DNA of 11,416 nt from an uncultured Hyphomonadaceae bacterium. GTDB taxonomy: Bacteria > Pseudomonadota > Alphaproteobacteria > Caulobacterales > Hyphomonadaceae. Where the stretch lies: NCBI GenBank assembly GCA_938049795.1, contig CALLCD010000298.1, positions 1-11,416 of the forward strand, in the 5' to 3' direction. Below are positions 1 through 6,327 of this stretch, piece after piece. The notes beneath the pieces were generated by a model, which saw only the letters and a list, made by a program, of their open reading frames with translations, had not been told where the DNA came from and made no database searches. A program made the position numbers and the translations under genes. Within the stretch, counting starts at the first letter, position 1. The number at the start of each line of letters is the position of its first letter.

Positions 1-120
1 CTGGCCAATACGGATGAGGCGGGCTTTGCGGCGGCCGTGGCTGAATTTGCAGACATCTATCAGCCAGATGCAAGCGGGCGCGCGGCGGTCTTTGCCAAGC
101 GGCATGGAGGCGGCGCATAA
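1..120 (+). CDS. DUF934 protein (C-terminal fragment), sulfite-reduction accessory
   Basis: This is the last 39 codons of a gene that begins before the window, in frame 1, ending with TAA at 118-120. The tail contains EFADIYQPDASGR followed by AVFAKRH. It resembles the end of DUF934 proteins, where a short helix leads into an aromatic-Tyr-Gln-Pro segment and then a basic tail. DUF934 proteins are commonly encoded beside sulfite reductase and PAPS reductase genes and are annotated as probably involved in sulfite reduction; their biochemical role is not settled. The stop codon overlaps the cysH start by one base (TAATG), so the two are translationally coupled. The family call rests on a short tail plus the neighbour. 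The alternative is the C-terminus of a nitrite/sulfite reductase. Confidence 0.6.
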   Translation: MANTDEAGFAAAVAEFADIYQPDASGRAAVFAKRHGGGA

Positions 121-863
121 TGTCCGTATCGAGCATAAAAACGCGTGTGGCCGAGACGGTTGCCGAACAGGTTGAGCGGCTCAATGGCGAACTGCGTGAC
201 GCATCTGCACAGACGATTTTGCGGGCAGCGCTCGTGCGCGAATGGGTGGGTAAGACGACTTATGTGTCGAGCTTTGGGGCGGAGAGTGCGTGCATGCTCG
301 CGCTGATTGCGGATGTGGACCCGTCCATGCCGATCATCTTTTTCGATACGGGCATGCACTTTCCGCAGACGCTGGACTATCGCGATGCGCTGATCGAGAG
401 ACTGGGGTTGACCGATGTGCGCACTTATCGGCCCGATGAGGCAGAGCGGACGCGGGTGGACCCGAAGAATAATCTCTGGAAAACTGACACGGATGCGTGT
501 TGCAATTTGCGTAAAGTGGCTCCGCTTGCCCCCGCGCTTGAGGGCTTTGATGCGTGGGTGACGGGACGCAAACGGTTTCATGGCGGGGCGCGATTGTCGC
601 TGCCGGTGTTCGAACATGCCGATGGCCGATTCAAGATCAATCCGCTGGCCAATTGGAGCCAGGATGATGTGGACTTACTGTTTGAGCAATACCAGTTGCC
701 GCGTCATCCACTGGTCGCGCAAGGCTATCCGTCGATCGGGTGCTGGCCGTGTACGTCTCCGGCGGCGGACCCGACGGATGTGCGCTCGGGACGCTGGCTT
801 GGGCAGGATAAGTCCGAATGCGGATTACATGTGGACAAGAAAGAACGCCCCCGCGCGTTTTAG
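120..863 (+). CDS. cysH: Phosphoadenylyl/adenylyl-sulfate reductase (thioredoxin-dependent), [4Fe-4S] type
   Basis: The product, 247 residues, is a cytosolic reductase that turns activated sulfate (APS or PAPS) into sulfite using thioredoxin, in cysteine biosynthesis. The nucleotide-binding P-loop-like segment SSFGAES is at residues 50-56, and FFDTGMHFPQT follows near 74-84. Cys127-Cys128 and the pair Cys208/Cys211 (GCWPC) make the CC...CxxC set that binds a [4Fe-4S] cluster in assimilatory APS reductases. The catalytic Cys234 lies in the ECGLH signature near the C-terminus. Having the cluster cysteines favours APS as substrate, or dual APS/PAPS use, over the cluster-free enterobacterial PAPS reductase. 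The ATG overlaps the upstream stop and is preceded by GGAGG at 106-110, 9 nt away. Length and motifs look complete. Confidence 0.93.
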   Translation: MSVSSIKTRVAETVAEQVERLNGELRDASAQTILRAALVREWVGKTTYVSSFGAESACMLALIADVDPSMPIIFFDTGMHFPQTLDYRDALIERLGLTDVRTYRPDEAERTRVDPKNNLWKTDTDACCNLRKVAPLAPALEGFDAWVTGRKRFHGGARLSLPVFEHADGRFKINPLANWSQDDVDLLFEQYQLPRHPLVAQGYPSIGCWPCTSPAADPTDVRSGRWLGQDKSECGLHVDKKERPRAF

Positions 864-894
864 GCTCAGGGGCGCTCTGTTATTTGCGCGCAGC

Positions 895-2781
895 TTACGG
901 GCGGTTTGCGGTTTCCGGCTCGTCGGCAAAGATGCGGGCCTGGCCGACCCAATTGTCGCGCTCGATCCGGCCGTTAAAGCCGTCGAGCATATTGTCGACC
1001 CATTCAATCTCGTCTGGTCCCCATTCGGCGATTTGCCAGAAATAGTAGACCCCGATGCCGGTCAGTAGATCGTGTAGCATGGGGCCGACCCCGCTGATCC
1101 GTTCAAGCTCGTCGGCCTGACCGAAGGCGGCGCGGGTGAGCAGGTTTGCCTTGTCGCCCGGACGTCGGGCCGAGCGCAGCGTGTCGCGGTCGCCTGAGCG
1201 TTGTCGGGAGCGGGATTGGTAATCGCGGGACTGGTAATCGCGCGGTTCACGCTCTGTGCGATAGGTCCGCTCTCCACGCGGTTGGCGATCCGAACGAGGC
1301 TGGCGGTCGGGCCGCGGTTCGCGTTCGATGCGGGGTGCGCGGTCGGAGCGGGTATAGTTGCGCTCGGTCCGGCTATACTCGTCGCGTTCGGGTGTCTCCC
1401 AGACGGGTGCAGGCGGTGGGCTAGGCAGCTCCGTCTTGGTGGTCTGGTCGGTGTCGCGATAGGTTGTGGTGGTGGTACGTCGTGTTTCACCATTGCTGTC
1501 CGAACGTGTACGGAGCGTATGGTGCAGGGCGGCGAGGCCGTACTCGATCGAGGTCATCCGGTTTTCAAGCGCGCCAAGGTCAAGCCGACCTTCAATGGCG
1601 TGGACGGAATTGATCACGGGGGTCATATCCGGTTCGGGCATATTGCGGACCGTATCATGCAGGCCAGCAATGCGTTGTTCGAGCGGGCCGAAATCGGGTC
1701 CGGTCTGAACACTGGTGCGCAGGCTGGTCAGGCTGGCGTCAAGCGCTTCCATCCGGCGGAAGAGGCTGCCAATGTCGATGCCGCCGACCATGTTCTCGAT
1801 ATTGGACAGGTGCGTATGGAGACCGCCGGTGTCGATTCTGTCAACCATATTTTCAATGTTGGACAGATGTGTGTGAAGGCCATCCATCGAGCTGTCTGGA
1901 GCATTGACCTCGGAGCGGAGAATATCGAGCCGCTGGGTGATGATGCCGAAATCGACGGGCTGGGGCGCGAGGATTTCGAGACTTTGCTCGAGCTGGCTGA
2001 GCCGTTCGTGCAGAGGTCCAAGATCGGTTGTGCCGATGGAGCCGACCGATGTGGTGAGTGAGGCGAGCGAGGTGTGCATGCCGGAAAGTTCGCTTGCGAG
2101 GGCGTCGATCTGGGGGGAGCTGTCATCGCTCATACGTTGCTGGAGGATGTTGAGGCGCGAGTCGAGCGCGGCAATGTCGTCGCGGACTGGCTGGACATCG
2201 GTTTGTGGCATGTCGATGCCGGCAATGGCGAGCTCCAATTGGGCAAGCCCGCTATGGATCGGGCCGAGATCGGTGTCGGGGATGTGCAAGCGACCGATGG
2301 CTTCTTCCATATGCTGGAGCCGGTTCAGGATCGGGCCGAGGTCTGGCTGCGGGGCGGATTCGACCAGTCGGGAGAGAGACGCGATCTGGGTTTCCATCGG
2401 GTTGAGGTCGGTGTTGCGCAGCTCGCTGATCGAGAGTTTGAGCATGGCCAGAGCGCCATCAATCTCGTTCATTCGCTGGGTCAGGCCGCGCATTTCGTTG
2501 ACGGGCTCGTTCAGCCGGTTCTCGATGACACCGAGCCGGGCGTGGAGGGGTTTGACATCTGGCATTTCGATAGAAGAGACCGATGATTTGAGCGAGGTCA
2601 GGCTGGCATTTAGATCTTCGCGGGTCAGCCCGGTTGCGCTCGCTTGTGATTTGTTGATTGTGCTTTCGTAAATCTCGGTGACGTCGTCGTAGCGTCGTTT
2701 GATCCACCAATAGGCCACGAGCCCGCCAACGATTGCAGCGGCAAGAAGTGAGAACAGGATTTGGAGCCAGAGATACATCAT
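895..2781 (-). CDS. Membrane-anchored tandem-repeat protein with C-terminal helix-hairpin-helix-like domain
   Basis: I do not recognise this 628-residue protein as a named family. One hydrophobic helix at residues 6-26, followed by WWIKRRYDD, suggests an inner-membrane anchor. Residues 75-420 carry at least ten copies of a degenerate unit of the form D-[LFV]-x-P-[IL]-x-x-R-[LI]-x-x-[LM]-E, often 24 residues apart, which looks like a helical or coiled-coil rod. Residues 469-543 are an Arg/Glu/Asp/Gln-rich, probably disordered linker. Residues 557-617 (ELERISGVGP ... IGVYYFWQIAEW ... FNGRIERDNWVGQA) match the HhH-like domain of COG3743-type proteins, often annotated as predicted flap-endonuclease-like; no nuclease residues are evident. 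The open frame extends upstream to 2976, but that part lies over the end of the ompA-like gene and lacks a ribosome site. The ATG at 2781 (or the next one at 2778) sits just before the membrane helix. It lies 70 bp after the ompA-like stop and is probably co-transcribed with it. Confidence 0.8.
   Translation of the reverse strand: MMYLWLQILFSLLAAAIVGGLVAYWWIKRRYDDVTEIYESTINKSQASATGLTREDLNASLTSLKSSVSSIEMPDVKPLHARLGVIENRLNEPVNEMRGLTQRMNEIDGALAMLKLSISELRNTDLNPMETQIASLSRLVESAPQPDLGPILNRLQHMEEAIGRLHIPDTDLGPIHSGLAQLELAIAGIDMPQTDVQPVRDDIAALDSRLNILQQRMSDDSSPQIDALASELSGMHTSLASLTTSVGSIGTTDLGPLHERLSQLEQSLEILAPQPVDFGIITQRLDILRSEVNAPDSSMDGLHTHLSNIENMVDRIDTGGLHTHLSNIENMVGGIDIGSLFRRMEALDASLTSLRTSVQTGPDFGPLEQRIAGLHDTVRNMPEPDMTPVINSVHAIEGRLDLGALENRMTSIEYGLAALHHTLRTRSDSNGETRRTTTTTYRDTDQTTKTELPSPPPAPVWETPERDEYSRTERNYTRSDRAPRIEREPRPDRQPRSDRQPRGERTYRTEREPRDYQSRDYQSRSRQRSGDRDTLRSARRPGDKANLLTRAAFGQADELERISGVGPMLHDLLTGIGVYYFWQIAEWGPDEIEWVDNMLDGFNGRIERDNWVGQARIFADEPETANRP
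1212..1241. repeat. 15-bp tandem repeat, two copies
   Basis: Two adjacent 15-bp copies (gggattggtaatcgc, gggactggtaatcgc) differ at one base. They encode a repeated SRDYQ in the Arg-rich linker of the repeat protein. This is a short in-frame repeat of the kind that can change copy number by slippage. Confidence 0.75.
1519..2559 (-). repeat. Degenerate D-x-x-P protein repeat array (about 24-residue period)
   Basis: Within the repeat protein, units begin at residues 75 (DVKPL), 125 (DLNPM), 147 (DLGPI), 171 (DLGPI), 195 (DVQPV), 253 (DLGPL), 277 (DFGII), 336 (DIGSL), 363 (DFGPL), 385 (DMTPV) and 401 (DLGAL). Spacings of exactly 24 occur between 147, 171 and 195 and between 253 and 277. Others are 16-27, or about twice that where a unit has decayed. 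The pattern is visible at protein level; the DNA copies have diverged. Confidence 0.8.
1786..1881 (-). repeat. Tandem duplication of a 19-codon unit (GLHTHLSNIENMV twice)
   Basis: Residues 301-313 and 320-332 of the repeat protein are identical (GLHTHLSNIENMV), encoded at 1843-1881 and 1786-1824. The two DNA copies differ at several synonymous third positions, for example in the NIENM codons. The duplication is therefore not very recent, and the amino-acid sequence appears to have been kept by selection. Confidence 0.85.
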
Positions 2782-2851
2782 AACGATACTTTCAGTTTGA
2801 TCAGCCCACGGGGCATCGAAATAGAGAAGAGGAGGTGAGGATTGGCAAACA

Positions 2852-4003
2852 TCATGGCCGGACCACCCGGATCTGGATGCGCCGGTTGCGGGCACGTCCG
2901 CGCTCGGTGTCATTCGACGCGACAGGCTGCGATGGTCCGAAGCCTTCGGTGACAAGCCGCGCTCCAGCCAGCCCACGCGAAATAAGCGCGAGCCGGACGG
3001 CGTTGGCCCGCCTTAGGCTGAGGTCTGCGTTGAGCTCGGCGGAGCCCTGATTGTCGGTGTGGCCTTCTATTCGCAGCATGCCCGGGCAGCTTTGTGCTTC
3101 CTCGGCAATCGAGGTGAGGAGGGTCGAACTGGCCGCACTGATGACCGCGCTGCCGGTTGCAAATTCGATCCGTGCATTTGAAAGCAGGGCGTCAAGTTGA
3201 CCTTCGCAGCTGGCAATCTCTTCGGTGGCCAGAATATTGATGTTGCCAATCGAGCCGAACGAAAGCGGGGCGGAGGCCAGACGCCGCAGGGTGTCCGCTT
3301 CGGCCTGTGCGGCTTCGCATCTCAAATTTAAGGTCGCATCCTCGAAGGCAGCTGTTCCGCTTGAACAGCGACCGAGCGTCTGAACGCCGCGCATGGCTGT
3401 TGTCGCATATCCAGACCCTGCGCGCCGGCCTGTGACGGTGAGTTGATCCTCCACCCGTGCGCCATTGGCGGCAAATTCTGCGCTTTCGACGATGCTTTTG
3501 CGCATGGCTTCGTCGGTGACCTCGCCGGTCAATGTCAGCACATTGTTTCTGCGGGTGAATTGCCAGGAATGGTCGCTAATGTCCGCATCCGGTGTCGGCT
3601 CCAAAGGTGTGTTGGACGCAATATTTGGGGCAGAGGCGTCATAGTCTTCGATTACGCGTGTTGCTTGAATCCCGCTGCCGAACCATGTTTTCGATTTGGC
3701 ATTCCGGACCGCAGCGTAGATGGCGCTGGTGTCGGCGTCTGCGGGCGGTGAGCCGCGCAGTGTGACATGTCGGCCGGAAACGTCGGGGCGGACCCAGTTT
3801 GCGTTCATTTTTTCGAGGACATCATTGGTGGTGTTTTGCGTCGTGGAGTGGACGCAGGATGTTGCGAAAAGCGACAGTAACCCTAGGCACAATAAGGGGA
3901 TCAACCAATATGGAAAGAACGGAAAGCTTGAATTTCTATTCCGCCGCAGCTTTCGCCGCAGACCGATCCTGTGACGCTGTTGCGCCGTTTCCAAAACTGA
4001 CAT
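2852..4003 (-). CDS. OmpA-family protein with BON-like region and N-terminal membrane anchor
   Basis: This 383-residue envelope protein probably anchors the cell wall. A basic N-terminus (RRKLRRNRN) precedes a hydrophobic segment at about residues 29-47, ending in FATSC with Cys50. That could be a signal anchor or, less likely, a lipoprotein signal with a poor lipobox and a long N-region. Residues 75-195 contain two stretches like BON domains (VTLRGSPPADADTSAI; NNVLTLTGEVTDEAMRKSI), as in other BON-OmpA proteins. Residues 275-383 are an OmpA C-terminal domain: IEFATGSAVI, then IEGHTDNQGSAELN, LSLRRANAV and RGRARNRRIQI. Asp317 and Arg332, 15 residues apart, match the pair that binds diaminopimelate in peptidoglycan. 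The start ATG has AGGGG at 4009-4013, 5 nt away. It is the first gene of a likely two-gene unit with the repeat protein, and a CtrA-type box lies upstream. Confidence 0.9.
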   Translation of the reverse strand: MSVLETAQQRHRIGLRRKLRRNRNSSFPFFPYWLIPLLCLGLLSLFATSCVHSTTQNTTNDVLEKMNANWVRPDVSGRHVTLRGSPPADADTSAIYAAVRNAKSKTWFGSGIQATRVIEDYDASAPNIASNTPLEPTPDADISDHSWQFTRRNNVLTLTGEVTDEAMRKSIVESAEFAANGARVEDQLTVTGRRAGSGYATTAMRGVQTLGRCSSGTAAFEDATLNLRCEAAQAEADTLRRLASAPLSFGSIGNINILATEEIASCEGQLDALLSNARIEFATGSAVISAASSTLLTSIAEEAQSCPGMLRIEGHTDNQGSAELNADLSLRRANAVRLALISRGLAGARLVTEGFGPSQPVASNDTERGRARNRRIQIRVVRP

Positions 4004-4043
4004 TGGAACCCCTATTCCAAGCGCCTGTGAGCCGGCGCGACCT

Positions 4044-4049
4044 TTTATA
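4044..4049 (-). promoter_or_regulatory. Candidate -10 element (TATAAA) for the ompA-like gene
   Basis: Read on the - strand, TATAAA follows directly after the CtrA-type box. It would place a transcript start near 4037, giving a leader of about 34 nt. I found no good -35 hexamer at the usual spacing, which would fit a promoter that needs an activator. This is weak evidence on its own. Confidence 0.3.
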
Positions 4050-4065
4050 TTAAGACATTGTTAAC
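4050..4065. promoter_or_regulatory. Full CtrA-type binding site TTAA-N7-TTAAC
   Basis: The sequence reads TTAA, gacattg, TTAAC, a perfect match to the two-half-site consensus for the alphaproteobacterial cell-cycle regulator CtrA. It lies 46 bp upstream of the ompA-like start on the - strand and about 200 bp upstream of the + strand gene at 4269, so the - strand unit is the more likely target. I saw no other full match in the window. A GANTC site (GATTC, 4090-4094), the CcrM methylation motif, is nearby. Binding itself is inference. Confidence 0.6.
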
Positions 4066-4256
4066 ACATCGAGAATGGCCGCTGAACCGGATTCTCTTCA
4101 AAATGGATTTTCAATTGCAGTTGGTTTTGCTTTGTCAGGGCTGGCTCGCGCGCTGCGGCTGCATTTAGGCCGCATCGGACTGCGTCTGCGCTTTCCCAAA
4201 ATGAGGCGGGGCTGCTATAAGATATTAATAAAAGGTAAATAGTCAATCTGGACAAA

Positions 4257-4262
4257 AGGGGA
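4257..4262 (+). promoter_or_regulatory. Ribosome binding site fixing the start at 4269
   Basis: AGGGGA lies 6 nt before the ATG at 4269. This spacing favours that ATG over the in-frame TTG at 4266 and the out-of-frame ATG at 4262, which overlaps the site itself. Confidence 0.6.
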
Positions 4263-4268
4263 TGATTG

Positions 4269-4946
4269 ATGGGGTTAATCTGGTGGATATTGCCCGCGGT
4301 GTCAGGGGTGCTGGGCTTGATGTTGACATTTGCGGGCCTTGGCAGGCTGGCGCGGCTGAAACTGTTTTCCGGCACGCCGCGTTTGGCGTTTGGGGTCGGA
4401 TTTTTGGGGCTTGGCGGCGTGGTGGCGCTGACGGGGCTGAATTTGCAGACCTATAGCCGGCTGACTTATGAGCGCCCTGTGGCGACGATCAGTTTTGTGG
4501 CGACCGAAGCACCTGAAACCTATACGGCGAGCCTTGTCTATCCCGGCGGAGAACGCGCTGATTTCGAACTGCGGGGCGATGAGTGGGAGCTCAATGCGCG
4601 GGTGATCAAGTTCAAAGCCTTCTCCAACCTGCTCGGCTTTGACAGCGCCTATAAGCTCGACCGGCTTTATGGCCGGTTTGAGGATGTCGGGCGGGCGGGC
4701 GAGACGAATGGGGCGTCGCTGGCGACCAATCCCGGGCTTGATGTGGTTGAACTGTCCAAGCGTAGCGGCGGACGGTTTGCGGTGCAGGACGCCAAATATG
4801 GCTCGGCCGTTTACAATCCGATGAGTGATGGCCTCTCCTTTGATGTGTTCATGACGCAGTCGGCTTTGATTGCGCGGCCGGCAAATGAGGTGACGCGGGA
4901 GCTTATGGGGGATGATGTGTCCGGTCTGGCGCTGGAGGGGAGTTAG
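4269..4946 (+). CDS. Two-helix membrane protein of unknown function
   Basis: The product is 225 residues. Hydrophobic segments at about 5-25 and 40-58 should form a membrane hairpin, leaving a soluble domain of about 165 residues on one side. The soluble part has a recognisable block: YERPVATISF (68-77), TASLVYPGGERADFELRGDEWELNARVIKF (86-115), then SAYKLDRLYGRFEDV (126-140). From memory this resembles a conserved proteobacterial family often mislabelled as a cation/multidrug efflux pump. Nothing in it suggests a transporter: only two helices are present and no transport motif is visible. The gene is first in a + strand cluster, and the stop is 3 bp before the methyltransferase start, so the two are almost certainly co-transcribed. 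Function is unknown. Confidence 0.85.
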   Translation: MGLIWWILPAVSGVLGLMLTFAGLGRLARLKLFSGTPRLAFGVGFLGLGGVVALTGLNLQTYSRLTYERPVATISFVATEAPETYTASLVYPGGERADFELRGDEWELNARVIKFKAFSNLLGFDSAYKLDRLYGRFEDVGRAGETNGASLATNPGLDVVELSKRSGGRFAVQDAKYGSAVYNPMSDGLSFDVFMTQSALIARPANEVTRELMGDDVSGLALEGS

Positions 4947-4949
4947 CCG

Positions 4950-5576
4950 ATGGGGCTGTGGGAGCGATATGTTGTTCCGGGGCTGATCTCGAAGGCGTGT
5001 GGCTCCAAGCCGATCATGAAACAGCGGGAGAAAATCGTGCCGCGGGCGACGGGGCGCGTGCTTGAGATCGGGTCCGGCTCGGGGACGAATTTTGCCATGT
5101 ATGATCGCACGCAGGTGACGGATCTGTTTGCGCTCGAGCCGTCGGTCGGCATGATGGCGCGCGCGCACCGGACGGCGGCAGAGCTAGGCATGGAGGATGA
5201 GATTACTTTCTTGCAATCGGGTGCGGAGGCGATTGCGCTCGAGGATGACAGTGTGGACACGGCGGTTTTGACCTTTGTTCTGTGTACGATCCCTGATTGG
5301 CAGACGAGCCTTGCGGAGATCCGGCGTGTGCTCAAACCCGGCGGACGGGTTCTGTTTTCGGAACATGGGCTGGCGCCGGACGAGAAGGTCGCCAAATGGC
5401 AAAGGCGCGTTGAGCCGGTCTGGAAACCGCTGGCGGGCGGGTGTCATCTCACGCGCGATATTCCAGACCTGTTGCGCAAGGGCGGGTTCGGTATTGATCG
5501 CGCTGAGACGATGTATTTGCCGTCGACGCCAAAAATTGCTGGCTTTGTTAGTTGGGGATCGGCAAAGATTGCTTGA
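4950..5576 (+). CDS. Class I SAM-dependent methyltransferase, METTL7-like
   Basis: This is a 208-residue Rossmann-fold methyltransferase. Motif I is VLEIGSGSG at residues 37-45; the acidic residue for the SAM ribose is probably Glu63 (ALEPS). DTAVLTFVLCTI (103-114) and RVLKPGGRVLFSEHG (126-140) are motifs IV and post-motif. The stretch from VLCTI through EHG, then P-V-W and GGCHLTRD (163-170), follows the pattern of the METTL7 (thiol S-methyltransferase-like) group. The order of VLCS, RVL-PGG, EH, P-W and DGC-LTR is the same there. The substrate in bacteria is not known; a small thiol or lipid-like substrate is only a guess. GGAGGGG at 4934-4940, inside the end of the preceding gene, serves as its ribosome site 9 nt from the ATG. 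Confidence 0.88.
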   Translation: MGLWERYVVPGLISKACGSKPIMKQREKIVPRATGRVLEIGSGSGTNFAMYDRTQVTDLFALEPSVGMMARAHRTAAELGMEDEITFLQSGAEAIALEDDSVDTAVLTFVLCTIPDWQTSLAEIRRVLKPGGRVLFSEHGLAPDEKVAKWQRRVEPVWKPLAGGCHLTRDIPDLLRKGGFGIDRAETMYLPSTPKIAGFVSWGSAKIA

Positions 5577-5617
5577 GCGGATAACGGGCGCACGCGCCAT
5601 CAAAAAAGGGGACGAAG

Positions 5618-6322
5618 ATGATTGATTTTGAGAAAATGCTGGCCGAGCTGAAAGCGGAAGCGGCGAAAGTGGCTGAACAGGTTGATCTTGATGGCAAGCT
5701 GGAACAGGGCAAAGAGGCGGCAGGGCAGGTGCGAGAGCGGCTCGAGACGGACCCGAAGGCCCGGATGGCGGCGATGGGCGCGGGCGGATTGCTGCTGGCG
5801 GGGCTTTTGGGCACGGGTGGCGGGCGGAAGCTGGTCGGTGGGGTGGCCAAGACTGGCGCTGTGGCGGCGCTTGGGGCGCTGGCCTATCATGCCTGGCAGA
5901 CCCGCAATGGCGCAAAAACCGGCGCGCCGGACACGGCTGATGTTGATGCGGCGGGCTATATCACTGACGAGATGGCGAGCCCGGAATTTGCCGAAGCGCT
6001 GATCCGCGTGATGGTGGCGGCCGCTCATGCGGATGGCGAGCTTGATGCGGCAGAGCAGGCGGCGATCGGCGATGCGCTGAGCGGGGCGGGCGTGTCCGAG
6101 GAGGCGCGCGCCATGTTGCTTGCAGGCGGCAGCGAGGTCGATGCGTTTGATGCGGCGGTGCTGGCGGCGCGTTCGCCCAATCATGCCGCGCAGATCTATG
6201 CCGCCGCGAGCGCAGTGGCAGGTGGCGGGGATGCGGCAGAGCGGGGGTTCCTTGACCGGCTGGCCGACCGGCTCGGGCTTGACCGGCACTATACCGCCTC
6301 GATTGACAGCGCGGCGCAGTAG
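5618..6322 (+). CDS. DUF533/YebE-like TerB-fold membrane-associated protein
   Basis: The product is 234 residues. The charged helical N-terminus (1-50) is followed by a Gly/Ala-rich hydrophobic stretch, AAMGAGGLLLAGLLGTGGGRKLVGGVAKTGAVAALGALAYHAWQ (51-94). That matches the GRKL...GxxAALGxLAYxAxQ hallmark of DUF533. Residues 120-225 form a helical region with AAAHADGELDAAE (134-146), the acidic turn seen in TerB-like and DUF533 proteins. YebE, the E. coli member, is an inner-membrane protein of unclear role, linked in some work to envelope stress. The ATG has AGGGGA at 5607-5612, 5 nt away. It lies 41 bp after the methyltransferase and 5 bp before the EVE gene, suggesting one transcript. Confidence 0.82.
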   Translation: MIDFEKMLAELKAEAAKVAEQVDLDGKLEQGKEAAGQVRERLETDPKARMAAMGAGGLLLAGLLGTGGGRKLVGGVAKTGAVAALGALAYHAWQTRNGAKTGAPDTADVDAAGYITDEMASPEFAEALIRVMVAAAHADGELDAAEQAAIGDALSGAGVSEEARAMLLAGGSEVDAFDAAVLAARSPNHAAQIYAAASAVAGGGDAAERGFLDRLADRLGLDRHYTASIDSAAQ

Positions 6323-6327
6323 CGGTC

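Noticed and set aside
846..874. Possible terminator between cysH and the convergent repeat-protein gene (CGCCCC/GGGGCG)
   Set aside because: Six-bp stem with a 17-nt loop and no proper T-tract on either strand.
1212..1241. Direct repeats considered as a CRISPR array
   Set aside because: Two adjacent 15-bp copies without spacers, in frame within a coding region.
1201..2061. Long + strand open frame of 286 codons opposite the repeat protein
   Set aside because: It is a mirror of the repeat-rich, GC-rich antisense gene: no domain, no ribosome site, and composition is explained by the other strand.
1904..2671. Long + strand open frame of 255 codons opposite the repeat protein
   Set aside because: Ser/Arg-rich shadow of the repeat region, with no recognisable features.
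2782..2976. N-terminal extension of 65 codons for the repeat protein
   Set aside because: It covers the end of the ompA-like gene in another frame, has no ribosome site, and the membrane helix begins right after the ATG pair at 2781/2778.
4154..4174. Hairpin TGCGGC/GCCGCA in the 4004-4268 intergenic region
   Set aside because: Only six pairs with a 9-nt loop and no T-tract; hairpins this short are common in GC-rich DNA.
4061..4375. - strand open frame of 104 codons across the 4004-4268 intergenic region
   Set aside because: Overlaps the start of the gene at 4269, has no family likeness, and covers the candidate promoter region.
4302..5168. - strand open frame of 288 codons
   Set aside because: Lies over two well-supported + strand genes and is an Arg/His/Pro-rich translation typical of a shadow frame in high-GC DNA.
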